A stretch of DNA of 64,000 nt from Candidatus Gordonibacter avicola (GTDB taxonomy: Bacteria; Actinomycetota; Coriobacteriia; Coriobacteriales; Eggerthellaceae), in NCBI GenBank assembly GCA_019113915.1, contig DXGM01000038.1, positions 62,001 through 126,000 of the forward strand, given 5' to 3'. A program made the translations under genes and the position numbers. Below the pieces are notes generated by a model. It searched no databases. It was not told the DNA's origin and saw nothing but the letters and a program-made list of their open reading frames with translations. This document shows positions 44,732 to 53,438 of this stretch, in pieces; position 1 is the first letter of the stretch; each line of letters starts with the position of its first letter.

Positions 44732-45030
44732 GACTCATCGCCTTCTTTCAAGTCCCCATCAGGGAGAATTGGGAACCCCCATTGGTCTTTCGGTAGCTTC
44801 TTAACCATCTTGTTCATGTCGTTTACGAGCTTGACAAACTGAAACCAAGCTTTCCGGTTCGTGAATTCAATATCCGAATACCACGGCCACGTGTCCTCTC
44901 GGTGATTTGCAAGAGTGAGCGTCATAGTGTGCCTCGGGCGAAAAAGCATGTTGCAATTACTTTTGTCTTGGTTCCAGACAGACAGTCCGCACTCTTTTGT
45001 TTCGAGGCGTGAAATAATGATGTCGCTCAT
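44728..45030 (-). CDS. Phage protein of unknown function
   Basis: A 100-residue soluble protein with no motif I recognise. It has 4-bp overlaps on both sides, which indicates translational coupling in the early operon. Confidence 0.58.
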   Translation of the reverse strand: MSDIIISRLETKECGLSVWNQDKSNCNMLFRPRHTMTLTLANHREDTWPWYSDIEFTNRKAWFQFVKLVNDMNKMVKKLPKDQWGFPILPDGDLKEGDES

Positions 45031-45380
45031 TGCGCATCACCTTGAACTTGTTTTGCTTCGAGGATGTTTGGGTACATGCTCAGGAGCGGCACACGCCACC
45101 CAACAGTCTCGATGTTGTAGGTTTCTCCTTCATGTAAGGAGCCGTACATGTCTGAGCTATCCCAACGCCAGAACAGCAGGGTGTCCTTAACGCAGTACAC
45201 CCCTTTGTCCGCGAACACCATGTAGGTAGAGCTTTCCGAGGTATTCTTCACGTCTTTTCCGGTGACGGTGACAGTCTCGGATGACCTACTTCCTACGTAT
45301 ACAATCCCGCCAATGACAAGGGCGGCGGCGAGGAGCAATCCGAAAAGGCAACCGCAGCCCGCTTTCAAGCTATCGTTCAT
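45027..45380 (-). CDS. Single-pass membrane protein, DUF1523-like
   Basis: A 117-residue protein with an N-terminal transmembrane segment (about 8-30, GCGCLFGLLLAAALVIGGIV) and an outside domain (about 35-115). The TVTGKDVKNTSESSTYMVF and WRWDSSDMYGSL segments resemble the DUF1523 family. The Cys at about 9-11 sits in a helix rather than a standard lipobox. Confidence 0.6.
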   Translation of the reverse strand: MNDSLKAGCGCLFGLLLAAALVIGGIVYVGSRSSETVTVTGKDVKNTSESSTYMVFADKGVYCVKDTLLFWRWDSSDMYGSLHEGETYNIETVGWRVPLLSMYPNILEAKQVQGDAQ

Positions 45381-45544
45381 CGTTCAACCCTCATCTCGTT
45401 TGCTATGCCCGCAAGTGATTTCGATGCGTCCTCTATCCACCAAACCGCATCGTCAATATCGCCGCCCACCGCAACGACAGATTCCAGGGCGCTGATCAAG
45501 CCACGTGCTTCAAGAATGGCCTCGTTAATTAGCTCCGTACTCAT
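45377..45544 (-). CDS. Small acidic protein
   Basis: A 55-residue frame (MSTELINEAILEARGL ... MRVER) with ATGA overlap on both sides (ATG at 45,542-45,544; stop TGA overlapping the start at 45,380). Helical, no motif. The exact overlap with both neighbours is the main support. Confidence 0.6.
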   Translation of the reverse strand: MSTELINEAILEARGLISALESVVAVGGDIDDAVWWIEDASKSLAGIANEMRVER

Positions 45545-46950
45545 TTCGTATCACCCGCCGTACGCGCTCGAAGTTCCTGCTCGCGGCGCGCTATGTCCAG
45601 ACCCTGGGCCACGATGCAATCGTATGTGCCGTAACGCTGCTTCGGCATCAGCCCGTCAATCTTCGCGGGGCATTCGCCGCAACTAAGGCCACGGCAACCC
45701 CAATAATCGAGCATCGCCGTGCGCTTGCCCCCGTTAATGCGCTCCTGAGTATCAGGCGGGGTGTGGGTGAGCTGGTCGACAAGGCAGTCGACTAATAGCA
45801 TTTGATCGTTTTTGCAGATGACGTAACCCGGACGCTCTTGGTTATAGCCAACAACTTCTAAAGGGCCTCCGTGTTGCCATACAGTGATTGCTGTTGCGTC
45901 GTTGGGGCTCGTGATATCCCACACCGTCTCGCCCTCGCGTATGGGCAGGCCGTCCGCTCCCAGCACCTCGGGCTTCGGGCGCTCTATGGGCGCGCACTGA
46001 CCGGTGAACAGCAGGCAATTCGTGTCGCCCGTAACAGGGATGTTGTCCAGCAGTGCAAATCCCAATCCGTTTAGCCCAAGTACAACCGAGAACACCCCAT
46101 CAGGAGCATCATCTCGTGTTAGAGGAAACCCATCGTCCCACTTGGGCCATTTCAGATCGCATGGCATGAGGCGTTTATCAAGTTCGCGGCATATGCATTC
46201 GAATAACTCATGCGCTTCATCTAGGCTTATAGTCTCACCGAAGGCGGGCCGCTCGTCTCCTGATACAAGCGAATCCACGCGATTCAGCATGTCCGCGAAC
46301 AGTTTCATTCGCTCGTAATTTACTTCCATCGTATAGATGGCTTTTAGGCCGCCACGTGATTCAACGAAGTCGGCCGCCGCCTCGCGTTCAGGGTCTGGCT
46401 CATGCGCCAAATCAGCCGCAGCCTCGCGCTCGCTATCTTTTACCGACGCGCCGCTTATGGCTTTCAAAATGTCCTGGGATGCCTCTAAGAACATTGCATG
46501 CACGTCATCTGTCTTCGTCTCTTTGTCAATCATCCACAAAGAGCATGCTGCTTCACTGAGGTTGCTAGCGAGCTTTTCAACACCTTCGTCCTCTTTGACG
46601 AATTTTGCGGTGCACTCAAGTCTATTAGCCAGCTCCCGCAGCGCCGCCACATCAACGTACCTGTCACTTTCAACCTCAGGAATCTGACAGGTTTTGCCTG
46701 TTTTTGGTAAATTTCCTACCAATTCAGGCGATAAATGCACGTTTTCAGTGCCGTTCTCGATGAGATCGCACAGGCGGTCGCGGATTGCCACTAGGTCATT
46801 CGAGGGAAGCCCGCTGCTTTTTATGCCGAGAGCTTTCATCAATATCATAACGAGAATGAATTGTCGATTTATCGAAGAGGGAGGGACCTCCCGCAGCCGC
46901 TCCACTGCCTCACGCGCCTCGTCGGTCAGTTCGCGTTTGTTCTCACTCAT
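45541..46950 (-). CDS. Large early phage protein of unknown function
   Basis: A 469-residue soluble protein. The C-terminal region contains Cys-rich sequence (YWGCRGLSCGECPAKIDG). The middle has repeated acidic elements (DSEREAAADLAHEPDPEREAAADF). No domain is recognised. ATG at 46,950 chosen; it overlaps the upstream gene by 8 bp. Confidence 0.6.
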   Translation of the reverse strand: MSENKRELTDEAREAVERLREVPPSSINRQFILVMILMKALGIKSSGLPSNDLVAIRDRLCDLIENGTENVHLSPELVGNLPKTGKTCQIPEVESDRYVDVAALRELANRLECTAKFVKEDEGVEKLASNLSEAACSLWMIDKETKTDDVHAMFLEASQDILKAISGASVKDSEREAAADLAHEPDPEREAAADFVESRGGLKAIYTMEVNYERMKLFADMLNRVDSLVSGDERPAFGETISLDEAHELFECICRELDKRLMPCDLKWPKWDDGFPLTRDDAPDGVFSVVLGLNGLGFALLDNIPVTGDTNCLLFTGQCAPIERPKPEVLGADGLPIREGETVWDITSPNDATAITVWQHGGPLEVVGYNQERPGYVICKNDQMLLVDCLVDQLTHTPPDTQERINGGKRTAMLDYWGCRGLSCGECPAKIDGLMPKQRYGTYDCIVAQGLDIARREQELRARTAGDTK

Positions 46951-47191
46951 ATGTATCTCCAACCATGTCACTTAACGATTGTTCGTACAGCTCGTATTCG
47001 CACTCAGGTTTATCCTGGTCACACCAGGATGCAAGCTCCATGCAGTACGCCTTGCCACAACACGGGCAAAGATTGCCGTACTCACATGTGCCACACCCTG
47101 GGTTGGCGCGTCTCAGCTCAGCCAGTTCGGCATCAATGCGCGCACAGTAGACCTCCCACGCAGCAGGACCGTCGAAGTAGTTTTCCTGCAT
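46943..47191 (-). CDS. Cys-rich small phage protein
   Basis: An 82-residue protein with nine Cys, including CGTCEYGNLCPCCGKAYC. It should bind zinc. No other information. Confidence 0.6.
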   Translation of the reverse strand: MQENYFDGPAAWEVYCARIDAELAELRRANPGCGTCEYGNLCPCCGKAYCMELASWCDQDKPECEYELYEQSLSDMVGDTYE

Positions 47192-47196
47192 GCCTC

Positions 47197-47463
47197 TTAC
47201 GCCTCATCCGCATACTTGACGGTATGACCCTTGTACGATGCCGTTTGCCCGCTGAGCGTTCGGTTCAGCGCGCCTGGGATACATCCAAGAGCCTTTGCTG
47301 CTGCATTGACGCTTGGATACTCATGCTCCCCATCCACTACAACAGGTCGGGGGATGTACCTTTTATTCTTGGGTTCAGGCTTAGGCTCTTTATCAACCGG
47401 CTCTGGTTGCATTTCGCGGTGGATGATTCCCGCCACGCTTCCGTAGATGACCATCCAGCCCAC
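47197..47463 (-). CDS. NUMOD1-like DNA-binding protein
   Basis: An 88-residue protein. The C-terminal half (EYPSVNAAAKALGCIPGALNR ... YKGHTVKYAD) resembles the NUMOD1 helix-turn-helix repeat usually attached to homing endonucleases. Here it stands without a nuclease domain. The first half is Pro/Lys-rich. Confidence 0.65.
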   Translation of the reverse strand: MGWMVIYGSVAGIIHREMQPEPVDKEPKPEPKNKRYIPRPVVVDGEHEYPSVNAAAKALGCIPGALNRTLSGQTASYKGHTVKYADEA

Positions 47464-47489
47464 CTCCCATCTTTAGTTTTAGTGATTGT

Positions 47490-47894
47490 TTAGGGCTTAA
47501 CCCCAAGTTCGATCATGGCCTCGTAGGCCTTCTCTAAGGCTCGCTCATGCAGTCGGTAGACCGATGAGCGAGCAAAGGGCTTACCGCGCGAATCGAGTTC
47601 CCTGTGAAGCTCAGGGATGCTAAGTCCGTCGATGTAGACGAGCTGCAAGACATCACCCCACAGCGCGTTTTTGTCACACACGGCAAACACCACATTTTGC
47701 CGCATGTCTCGCTCCGTATTGAGCACGCTACTGTCCACCTTGATGTGCTCGGCGTGTCGCATCATCTCAATTGCCGCCTCAGCCATCTTGTCTTGCGAGG
47801 ATGAGCGCGAACCAGGCACACCAGCAACAGATGACATAGATTCTGCTCGGCTTAGGGCCTCCTCGTAGTCTCGTGTGGCAGACTCTACCGCCAT
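47490..47894 (-). CDS. Second DUF1492-like sigma-region-4 regulator
   Basis: A 134-residue protein. The C-terminal region (DVLQLVYIDGLSIPELHREL ... SSVYRLHERALEKAYEAM) resembles sigma region 4 as in RinA/ArpU activators. The N-terminal part is helical. Two such proteins in one phage suggests an early and a late switch. Confidence 0.68.
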   Translation of the reverse strand: MAVESATRDYEEALSRAESMSSVAGVPGSRSSSQDKMAEAAIEMMRHAEHIKVDSSVLNTERDMRQNVVFAVCDKNALWGDVLQLVYIDGLSIPELHRELDSRGKPFARSSVYRLHERALEKAYEAMIELGVKP

Positions 47895-47959
47895 GCAAGT
47901 GCCCCGTAGCGGCGCAGGTAGGTCCTTGCAATCATAGCTTCGCGCTTCATGTCATCCTC

Positions 47960-48274
47960 TCAGTTCAGGTGTACCCACTCATCGACTGTCATCACTGGCA
48001 AACCAAGCGCACAAGCAACCGTCTTCTCAAGCATTGCACCACGGCTTAACCGCCAGTTAGGCAGCATGGCGAGCCCGTCTGCTTGTGCCATGATTGCCAT
48101 GAGGGATAGCCGCATGGCTTGTGTCCACGGAGTCCCTGGCTTGATGTCATCATGCGGTATTCGCGCTGCATACCCAGCAGCCTTAAGGCGCCTTGCCGCT
48201 TCTTCGAACTCAGCGCGGTTGTCCCCTTGTATGCCAGATACTGGCCCTGATAGGTAAAGCGTTCGGCGCATCAT
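47960..48274 (-). CDS. DUF4406-family protein (deoxyribosyltransferase-like)
   Basis: A 104-residue protein opening RTLYLSGPVSGIQGDNRAEFE, the DUF4406 signature that resembles nucleoside 2-deoxyribosyltransferases; the MAIMAQADGLAMLPNWRLSRGA segment also fits. It may act on phage nucleotides. It overlaps the upstream gene by 4 bp. Confidence 0.75.
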   Translation of the reverse strand: MMRRTLYLSGPVSGIQGDNRAEFEEAARRLKAAGYAARIPHDDIKPGTPWTQAMRLSLMAIMAQADGLAMLPNWRLSRGAMLEKTVACALGLPVMTVDEWVHLN

Positions 48275-48768
48275 TTGAACATCACCGACCTAGAACCGCG
48301 ATACGTAATGATTGTCTTCTTTTTCACGTCGCTAATCTCCCAGTGCCCCATTTCGTAAAGCGCATTATCGTGGGGTGCTATACCGTGCGAGAGCCAGTAT
48401 CCTTGCCACCACATTTCCCCATACTCAGGGCGCTCCCATACCCACTGCGCACTAAACCGTGCACCCCCGTGAAACCCGTTGTGGCATCCGGTGGTACCGC
48501 TCCCACACAACGCAATCAGCGCGGGTTTGAGGATAAACAGGCCCATGGGGGTTTGGAGTGCGAACTGGCGGTTACCCCCTCCTAGGCCCTTCGGCGGCTC
48601 GTGGTGAGAGTTGGTTGCCACGCGTCCACAGATCGCACACCGTGCGCCATCATCGAGCCGGTTGCTGTCGGTGTCATCGAAGCGGTAGTGGCAGTGAATG
48701 TGCGGCATGCCAAACTTGCTCGCGACCTCCACGCTCAGGCCGCTTAGTTGCCTCATGGACGGGGTCAT
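48271..48768 (-). CDS. HNH-type nuclease
   Basis: A 165-residue protein with CAICGRVATNSHHEPPKGLGGG, a CGSGTTGCHNGFHGG segment, and a typical phage HNH His-Cys spacing. Possibly acts in recombination like NinG or as a free-standing nuclease. It overlaps both neighbours by 4 bp. Confidence 0.68.
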   Translation of the reverse strand: MTPSMRQLSGLSVEVASKFGMPHIHCHYRFDDTDSNRLDDGARCAICGRVATNSHHEPPKGLGGGNRQFALQTPMGLFILKPALIALCGSGTTGCHNGFHGGARFSAQWVWERPEYGEMWWQGYWLSHGIAPHDNALYEMGHWEISDVKKKTIITYRGSRSVMFK

Positions 48769-49424
48769 ATGCCCAACTCCCCTCGGTCAAACGTTGCTCG
48801 GCACGTACCGCACCGGAACTTGCCAAGGGATGGGTCTGGGAGCAGGTGACCATCACACCCAGGCATCCGGCAGCGCAGTGGACCGTACTGAGCGGCGGGC
48901 GGTGCGGCCTCAGCCGCAGCCGCGCCGTCCGACGCTGTGTTATTTGGATACCCTTTATGGGTATCCAATAACTTTTCCTTTTCCTTAGTTTTGGGTTGGG
49001 CAGGGCTTGGGTTAGCACTTGGTTTGCCTTTGGTAACCGGCTTGGTTTTTACTCGGTTACTCTTAGGTTTGCGTCCGCCAAGTTTACCGTTCTCACGTGC
49101 GGTTTCACGCCGTGCGTTGTAGCTTGCTATGTTCCTGGCGGCGCGCTCGCTTCCTACCGAATAACCGTCGTTTGTAGCCTGCAATAGCCCCACTTCGACC
49201 ATCGAGTCAATCCAGTCAGACAATGTGTCAGCGTCTACACACAACCTATGGGCAAGGGCAACGAAACCAGCTTGGTTTTTGTCGGTTGCAAAGTCGGTTT
49301 CACAGCGATAGATTTCTTCAAGCACGCACCAGTAAGCATCCACAGCTGCGCCGCCTTTTAAGAGACGCAAAGCCACAACCTTATCGTCGTTGCCCGCAGT
49401 GGTATCGTGATCGAAATACTTCAT
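48765..49424 (-). CDS. DnaD/DUF4373-like replication initiation protein
   Basis: A 219-residue protein. The N-terminal MKYFDHDTTAGNDDKVVALRL and YWCVLEEIYRCETDF are typical of DUF4373 (Lin1244-like) winged-helix replication proteins. A basic linker (KPKSNRVKTKPVTKGKPSAN) precedes a C-terminal zinc ribbon (CRMPGC ... CGTC). Start 49,424 lies 4 bp after ssb. No helicase or loader gene was found, so host replisome parts are presumably borrowed. Confidence 0.75.
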   Translation of the reverse strand: MKYFDHDTTAGNDDKVVALRLLKGGAAVDAYWCVLEEIYRCETDFATDKNQAGFVALAHRLCVDADTLSDWIDSMVEVGLLQATNDGYSVGSERAARNIASYNARRETARENGKLGGRKPKSNRVKTKPVTKGKPSANPSPAQPKTKEKEKLLDTHKGYPNNTASDGAAAAEAAPPAAQYGPLRCRMPGCDGHLLPDPSLGKFRCGTCRATFDRGELGI

Positions 49425-49428
49425 GATC

Positions 49429-49833
49429 TTAGAACGGGATATCTTCGTCATAGACCGAAGAAGATGCGTCAACGATTTCAGCGGGGTCATATTCAGGCTC
49501 GCTGCTGCGGCTCGACATGAACTCAAGTTCGTCTACGATGATGTTTATCTTGCTGCGCTTCTGGCCCTCGTGCTCCCACTGGCTCCAACGCAGTTTGCCC
49601 TCGATAGATACCTTGGTGCCCTTGGCGAGGTAACGTGAAAGGCTCTCGGCGCGCGCGCCAAACATCGTGCAATCGATGAAGTTGGGATAGTCTTCCCATT
49701 CGCCCGTCTGCTGGTTCTTGTGGCGATCATTTACGGCCACGCCGAATCCAAGGACCGGCAGGCCGCTGGCCGTTGAGCGCAACTCTGGGTCACGCGTGAG
49801 GTTTCCGCTGATAATTACTCGGTTGATGCTCAT
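49429..49833 (-). CDS. ssb: Single-stranded DNA-binding protein
   Basis: A 134-residue OB-fold protein: MSINRVIISGNLTRDPELR start, and the conserved acidic C-terminal tip ending VYDEDIPF. It lies in the recT-ssb-replication group. Confidence 0.95.
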   Translation of the reverse strand: MSINRVIISGNLTRDPELRSTASGLPVLGFGVAVNDRHKNQQTGEWEDYPNFIDCTMFGARAESLSRYLAKGTKVSIEGKLRWSQWEHEGQKRSKINIIVDELEFMSSRSSEPEYDPAEIVDASSSVYDEDIPF

Positions 49834-50673
49834 TTACACCACCCACTCATAGTCAGGATTGTCGCAACACTGAAACTTGATGTCAGAAAGCTCGGCATCC
49901 TCTGTCACGTTGTCTATAACGTTCCCGCATGTCTTGCATGCTGCCTTGCGCCCAGGAGACGGCTCCTGGGCCTCGTTTTCACTCTCTGGCACCTCGTATT
50001 CGGGAACACTAGGAGAAGGTGGTATGACGCGGCTCAGATCAGCCGTGAAGCCTCCTGTTGTCTCGTCTGATACGGCTGCTGATTGAGCTTCAATCGACAC
50101 CGGAAGATAGGGAAAGGCGCGGCGGACAACCGTCTTGCGAGCCATAGCCTCGTAGTCTGTGGCCCAAGGACCTTTGTCATTTGCTTTCGAGCGTTTGCGT
50201 ACTGCCTCAACTTCCGCTTTTGTCATAACGTCGATGTAGTGACCGCCATCCTTGAAGTGACAGACCATATAGACGTATGTGAGTTTGTCCGGCGTGTGCT
50301 CGCCATTACCTGGGACATGGCGCAGCTTCTCGTTAAGACCAAACTCGTATTCGAATTCGTCTCCCTCATAAACAGCGCGCGCTGATATGTCCTCTATCTC
50401 GCCCGAGCGGCGTGCAAGAGCAATCATTCCCTTGTAACCAAGAATAAACGTGGCCTCCATGCGCCCGTGATTTCGGAATGGCAGGATGTACGCACGTCCA
50501 AGGCCGTCAACAGCCGACGGTTCCAACCCAAGGGCAGAACACTTCATGACACATGAGAGAAGCGTGGCAATGTCGCACTTGGGCCATTGCTTTTTGAGAA
50601 CGTCCGCAATGGTTACTCGGGGTTTCTCAATATCGTTCTGCTGGCTTTTTGCCAGCTCTGCAATCTTTCCCAT
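49834..50673 (-). CDS. recT: RecT-family recombinase with C-terminal zinc knuckle
   Basis: A 279-residue ssDNA-annealing protein. The core (residues about 10-210) has CDIATLLSCVMKCSALGLEP and ATFILGYKGMIALARRSGEI. The last 45 residues contain CKTC and CC, a likely metal-binding extension. It partners the YqaJ exonuclease encoded immediately upstream and is adjacent to ssb. Confidence 0.9.
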   Translation of the reverse strand: MGKIAELAKSQQNDIEKPRVTIADVLKKQWPKCDIATLLSCVMKCSALGLEPSAVDGLGRAYILPFRNHGRMEATFILGYKGMIALARRSGEIEDISARAVYEGDEFEYEFGLNEKLRHVPGNGEHTPDKLTYVYMVCHFKDGGHYIDVMTKAEVEAVRKRSKANDKGPWATDYEAMARKTVVRRAFPYLPVSIEAQSAAVSDETTGGFTADLSRVIPPSPSVPEYEVPESENEAQEPSPGRKAACKTCGNVIDNVTEDAELSDIKFQCCDNPDYEWVV

Positions 50674-51636
50674 TTACGACCTCTCAGACATTCGCAATCC
50701 GCCGTCTGACGGATTGCATTTAACATACTTTGTGTATTCATCGGGTTTTTCTTGCTTGAACCGTTTGGTATCGAATGAAGTCTTATTCGACCGCACCCAA
50801 GTAATCTTCATGGTTGGTGTCTGGATTCCCTTAGCTGAGCCAATCATCTGCTTAAGTTCGTTTCCGAGCTGGCGTTTTTCTTTTTCAAGGCGCTTAATCT
50901 GCTCACTAACTTCACTTATCTGCCTGATCTGCGGGGCATCGTCATCGAGCATATCGAGGTATTCGTCAGACGGGTCGCAATTGATATGAGTGAGTGCATC
51001 GGTGTCAGCCTCGCTACAAGTTGTGGCAGGCATCACGTCATCTTCGACCATGCGCCAGAAACGTTTCTCGGCTTCGATAAGTGCGGAGATATCTTCATCG
51101 TCGCGCTCAACTCGAAACTCGCGGTACTTCTGCCCTCCGATCAGTACAGCCACGCAGAAAAACTCATAGCCTGTAACGGCAAGATAGTGTGTCGGCTGAG
51201 GAAGGTAATACTCAGGAATACCGTCGTCCCAGTCGTGCTCACGCATAGCCCCTGCCGTCTTAATCTCAAGTACACCGGTGCGCCCATCAGCATCTGTTAC
51301 GAGACGGTCTACACTCGCAAACATGAACGGATGCTCTTTGCTCACCAAGATGGCGTTTTTTCGGCGAACCTTCATGTCGGTGTGGCGCGAAGCGAATTCT
51401 CGCGCCACAACATCCTCAAGCATGTTCCCCCAGTGGACGCTCTCCTTCTCGGAGAGGTCAGGGGGTTCTATGCGCCCAGTTTTCTCAAGCCACACAGTGA
51501 GTGGTGTCGAATAGGGAGACATGCCTAAGATAGCAGCGGAATCTGAGCCTCCTATTCCATGCTTTCGACGAGCGAGCCACTGTTGGCGCACCTCATCATC
51601 AGTTCCGCTGAACCTAACCTCGGTGAATGGTTTCAT
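50674..51636 (-). CDS. YqaJ-family viral exonuclease
   Basis: A 320-residue lambda-exonuclease-like PD-(D/E)XK nuclease. The family hallmark GIGGSDSAAILGMSPYSTPL is near residue 27, and LEIKTAG near residue 122 gives the ExK. It ends with a coiled coil. ATG at 51,636 is 2 bp after the upstream stop. Together with RecT it forms a two-component recombination system. Confidence 0.9.
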   Translation of the reverse strand: MKPFTEVRFSGTDDEVRQQWLARRKHGIGGSDSAAILGMSPYSTPLTVWLEKTGRIEPPDLSEKESVHWGNMLEDVVAREFASRHTDMKVRRKNAILVSKEHPFMFASVDRLVTDADGRTGVLEIKTAGAMREHDWDDGIPEYYLPQPTHYLAVTGYEFFCVAVLIGGQKYREFRVERDDEDISALIEAEKRFWRMVEDDVMPATTCSEADTDALTHINCDPSDEYLDMLDDDAPQIRQISEVSEQIKRLEKEKRQLGNELKQMIGSAKGIQTPTMKITWVRSNKTSFDTKRFKQEKPDEYTKYVKCNPSDGGLRMSERS

Positions 51637-51638
51637 GA

Positions 51639-51947
51639 CTAATTCCAACCGAGAATTGAACCGACAGCACCTAAAATTTCAAAGGAACTACCTGACTTTG
51701 ACTTTGACTTTGCTTCATTAACATTACGAAGTGCGTTAGAGAAGTAATCACACACATTTGTACCGTGGGTTTCTGCGCCCTTAGGAACTAAGAAGAAGTT
51801 CATTCCCGCAATGAAACCATTCAAAAAGTTTTCATCAGCGATGTATAGATATTCCTCTAATACTTCGTCTGTAAGAGATTCATACAAATGGGAGTCCAAG
51901 CCGTACTCTCCGGCACCCTTTAACTCAACGTTTTTTGTGTTGCTCAT
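51639..51947 (-). CDS. Phage protein of unknown function
   Basis: A 102-residue protein starting MSNTKNVELKGAGEYG, with AAAGGAA 7 bases upstream of the ATG. The C-terminal SKSKSGSSFEILGAVGSILGW has a small hydrophobic segment. No domain is recognised. Confidence 0.58.
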   Translation of the reverse strand: MSNTKNVELKGAGEYGLDSHLYESLTDEVLEEYLYIADENFLNGFIAGMNFFLVPKGAETHGTNVCDYFSNALRNVNEAKSKSKSGSSFEILGAVGSILGWN

Positions 51948-51961
51948 TGTGATTCCTTTCA

Positions 51962-52387
51962 TCAGGCCATCCAGTTATCACTGTCTAGCTGAGTCCAATA
52001 GGGGATGTGGTCGATGGTGCGTTCCTCGTCAGTTATCATCACGACGATGCGTGGGTCTTTTCCAAGGACGCATTTAGTGGGGAATTCGTAGGCAAGCTTG
52101 AAGGAGTCGCGTTTGATGATGCCCATTTCCTGTAAGGCATCGAGGATGACTTTCTTTGCTCCACCTTCAATGTTGTCCCGATCTTTGCGCATGTTCGGGC
52201 AAACGATGTAGATACAGCCAGAAACTGGCTTGCTAAATGGCTTCAAGTGAGCTTGCTTGATAGCCCACACGACGCGCTCCTGCTCGCGCTTCTTGAGTTG
52301 CGCACCGGCATGGTAGTTCGTCCGATTGCTTTTGGTAATCTCGTTTTGTCCTGCAAGGGTTCCATCAATCGTGAAGGTTTGCTTCAT
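51962..52387 (-). CDS. RusA-family Holliday-junction resolvase
   Basis: A 141-residue nuclease. The signature metal-binding segment is KDRDNIEGGAKKVILDALQEMG (D residues and Lys), with KRDSFKLAYEF following. Resolves branched recombination intermediates. Overlaps its upstream gene by 4 bp. Confidence 0.9.
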   Translation of the reverse strand: MKQTFTIDGTLAGQNEITKSNRTNYHAGAQLKKREQERVVWAIKQAHLKPFSKPVSGCIYIVCPNMRKDRDNIEGGAKKVILDALQEMGIIKRDSFKLAYEFPTKCVLGKDPRIVVMITDEERTIDHIPYWTQLDSDNWMA

Positions 52388-52797
52388 AGGGCGCTCACGT
52401 CTCCCTCTTCAACTAACCTCTTCGCTTCTTTCCACGATTTCGCGAGGAAGAACGTGTTTGGGTTGACTATTTCGTGCCAAGTAGCAATAAGATCAACATC
52501 GTCACGATCAAGTTTGGATGCCTTAAAACCAAGCGAGCGCGCAAGGCGGGGGCTCAACATCACCATGTATCGTGCGATGCCAGGCCAAAGCGTCCTGTCT
52601 CGTCTAAACTGGTTCGTTATAGTCACTTCGATGCCCGCATAGCTTGCAAGTTTCATAACGTCTCCCTGCTGCACACAGGGATTCCCGCTATCAACCTCCC
52701 TATGCACGATATGCATGAGGGACTTGAACGCAGCAGGATGATCTTTAATCCAGCAGCAAACTGCTTGCGCCATATCGGCGCCACTTATGCTGCTCAT
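52384..52797 (-). CDS. Phage protein of unknown function
   Basis: A 137-residue protein starting MSSISGADMAQAV. Predicted mostly helical with a basic middle (RYMVMLSPRLARSLGFKASK). No domain recognised. First in the RusA group. Confidence 0.6.
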   Translation of the reverse strand: MSSISGADMAQAVCCWIKDHPAAFKSLMHIVHREVDSGNPCVQQGDVMKLASYAGIEVTITNQFRRDRTLWPGIARYMVMLSPRLARSLGFKASKLDRDDVDLIATWHEIVNPNTFFLAKSWKEAKRLVEEGDVSAL

Positions 52798-52826
52798 GAG
52801 TGCTCTGCTTCCATAGCCTTCTCCTA

Positions 52827-53024
52827 TCAAAGGATGTAGAGGACTATGCCCACAGCCCACACAAGGCTAAACATGGCGCCAAAGCCCCAGCATGCACGGT
52901 TCCATGCCTCCGGGTCGTCATTAACCATGTCAAAGGCTCGCGTTTGTGGTATCATCCTCTTGTCTTTTTTGACGGATGCGCGCTTGCTTTCCAGGGCTTG
53001 GCGCGCTTTCTGTTTACTCGGCAT
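52827..53024 (-). CDS. Small membrane protein
   Basis: A 65-residue protein with a basic N-terminal region (MPSKQKARQALESKRASVKK) and one C-terminal transmembrane helix (about 45-65). It overlaps the DNA-binding gene upstream by 11 bp. Confidence 0.58.
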   Translation of the reverse strand: MPSKQKARQALESKRASVKKDKRMIPQTRAFDMVNDDPEAWNRACWGFGAMFSLVWAVGIVLYIL

Positions 53025-53280
53025 GCCAATGCACCGTCCAATACCTATCGAAACTCTCCGGCTCGACCCTGCGGCCTCGCTCTCTCCCTGGCGGCAATCT
53101 GGCTTCAAGAAACCCAAGGCTCACGTGCTCAAACAGCGTTGATGGCGCGACACCAGAGGCTTGTGAAACCTCGGCAATTGAATATGACCCCTTGGGTTTT
53201 AGCCCCGCGATCTGAGCCATGCCTGCGAATATCGGCGCCTTCTGCGCCATGAGCTCAAAGCCTGTGCATGTTTCTTCCAT
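53014..53280 (-). CDS. MerR/excisionase-like DNA-binding protein
   Basis: An 88-residue protein. YSIAEVSQASGVAPSTLFEHV is a winged-helix helix-turn-helix of the excisionase type. AAGGAGG lies 6 bases before the ATG at 53,280. As first gene of a leftward early block, it may be the excisionase or an early regulator. Confidence 0.68.
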   Translation of the reverse strand: MEETCTGFELMAQKAPIFAGMAQIAGLKPKGSYSIAEVSQASGVAPSTLFEHVSLGFLEARLPPGRERGRRVEPESFDRYWTVHWHAE

Positions 53281-53391
53281 CGGTTCCTCCTTCCCTATCT
53301 GATGCTTGCAGTGACTGATAGCGCAGGTGTTCTCCACTTAGCCCTTACGGGAGTGGGTATTAGGCTGCGCCCTAGGTTTTCAAGGTACTAG

Positions 53392-53415
53392 CCGAATAGG
53401 CACGAAAGCGGCAGC
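53392..53415 (+). repeat. 24-bp motif copy A, left of SPFH gene
   Basis: Contains AATAGGCAC, then GCGG, then AGC. It is 22/24 identical to copy B (54,273-54,296, opposite strand) on the other side of the SPFH gene. A GGCAGC ... GCTGCC hairpin directly follows. Confidence 0.7.
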
Positions 53416-53438
53416 GCAATTTGCTGCCTATACTGGTG

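Noticed and set aside
47895-47950. A 21-codon frame (MKREAMIARTYLRRYG...) before the second sigma-like gene
   Set aside because: It has a fair ribosome-binding site but is too short, with no independent support; it could be a leader or chance.
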